From: CAYLSV01 sp964386435
GTDB taxonomy: Bacteria > Planctomycetota > Phycisphaerae > Tepidisphaerales > Tepidisphaeraceae
Direction of reading: 5' to 3'
Length of the DNA: 64,000 nt
Assembly (NCBI GenBank): GCA_964386435.1
Contig: CAYLSV010000009.1
Coordinates: 1-64,000, forward strand
The translations under genes and the position numbers were made by a program. Numbering within the stretch: position 1 is the stretch's first letter; every line of letters begins with the position of its first letter. Positions 63,917-64,000 of the stretch are shown one piece after another. The notes below the pieces were generated by a model. It saw only the letters and a program-made list of their open reading frames with translations. It was not told the origin of the DNA and did not search any database.

Positions 63917-64000
63917 GAAGTGCTTCCAGGGTGAGTCAGGGGGACATGCGAGGTCGGGGGCGGGGCGGGGCCAACGGGTTTGCGGGATCCGGGGACTTGC

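Overview
This G+C-rich window looks like a chromosomal piece of a Planctomycetota bacterium, most likely of the Phycisphaerae. Two very different surface proteins (10771-16782 and 34661-36169) begin with the LESRRLLA / LENRRLLA signal typical of that phylum. Several membrane proteins carry zinc ribbons of the CxxCGY...CPECG or CRCRHCG type, and giant Ca-binding-repeat proteins, DUF4058 proteins and fused M50-peptidase/HlyD proteins all occur. The taxonomic call is inference. Seven runs of N mark assembly gaps; several interrupt genes.

Layout. 0-3.8 kb: an rRNA methyltransferase-like gene, then a plus-strand run of a zinc-ribbon membrane protein, a 29-residue membrane peptide, and two helical proteins that I read as an ESCRT-III/Snf7-like pair, the first with a winged-helix domain in front (CHMP7-like order). 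4-10.6 kb: housekeeping genes (M17 aminopeptidase, DUF255 thioredoxin protein, PfkB kinase, PNPOx-like protein), tRNA-Ser(GCU) and a 24-residue basic peptide with its own terminator. 10.7-18.8 kb: a 2003-residue exported glycosidase-like protein with Ca-binding repeats and a TolC-like lipoprotein. 18.9-26 kb: a type VII-like secretion locus (two WXG100-like proteins, a helical protein of unknown function, a 1296-residue FtsK/SpoIIIE ATPase), with two opposite-strand DUF4058 paralogues inside it. 26.2-30.5 kb: a minus-strand phage-derived set (terminase large subunit, HTH protein, GNAT, ABC ATPase, double-HTH protein). 30.6-36.2 kb: a class I amidotransferase that has lost its nucleophile, HldE, a MazG-like protein, an alcohol dehydrogenase, and a surface-protein gene broken by one amber codon. 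36.3-40 kb: an ABC ATPase with a large membrane-anchored partner and a small membrane protein. 40-52.7 kb: mostly housekeeping and membrane genes (YceI, ProA, YajQ, YihY, MscS-type channel, a lactate/malate dehydrogenase, SppA). 53.2-60.7 kb: a four-gene export locus made of an HlyD adaptor, a GAF-HlyD protein, a PqqD-M50-HlyD protein and a SecA-like ATPase without most of the usual C-terminal part. 61-64 kb: a Ser/Thr kinase with a helical-repeat tail.

A second layer runs through the window: about twenty long inverted repeats of 40-190 bp in several families, nearly all in intergenic space directly behind stop codons. In one family the inner stems differ between copies but stay perfectly self-complementary. 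Some copies have run into coding sequence: they supply the last codons of two genes and interrupt a hydrolase gene.

The best candidates for an undescribed system are the ESCRT-III-like pair near the left end and the SecA-like/M50/HlyD locus near the right end. The covarying palindromes and the terminase-centred cluster come next. All functional links are inference from sequence reading and gene order; no search was run.
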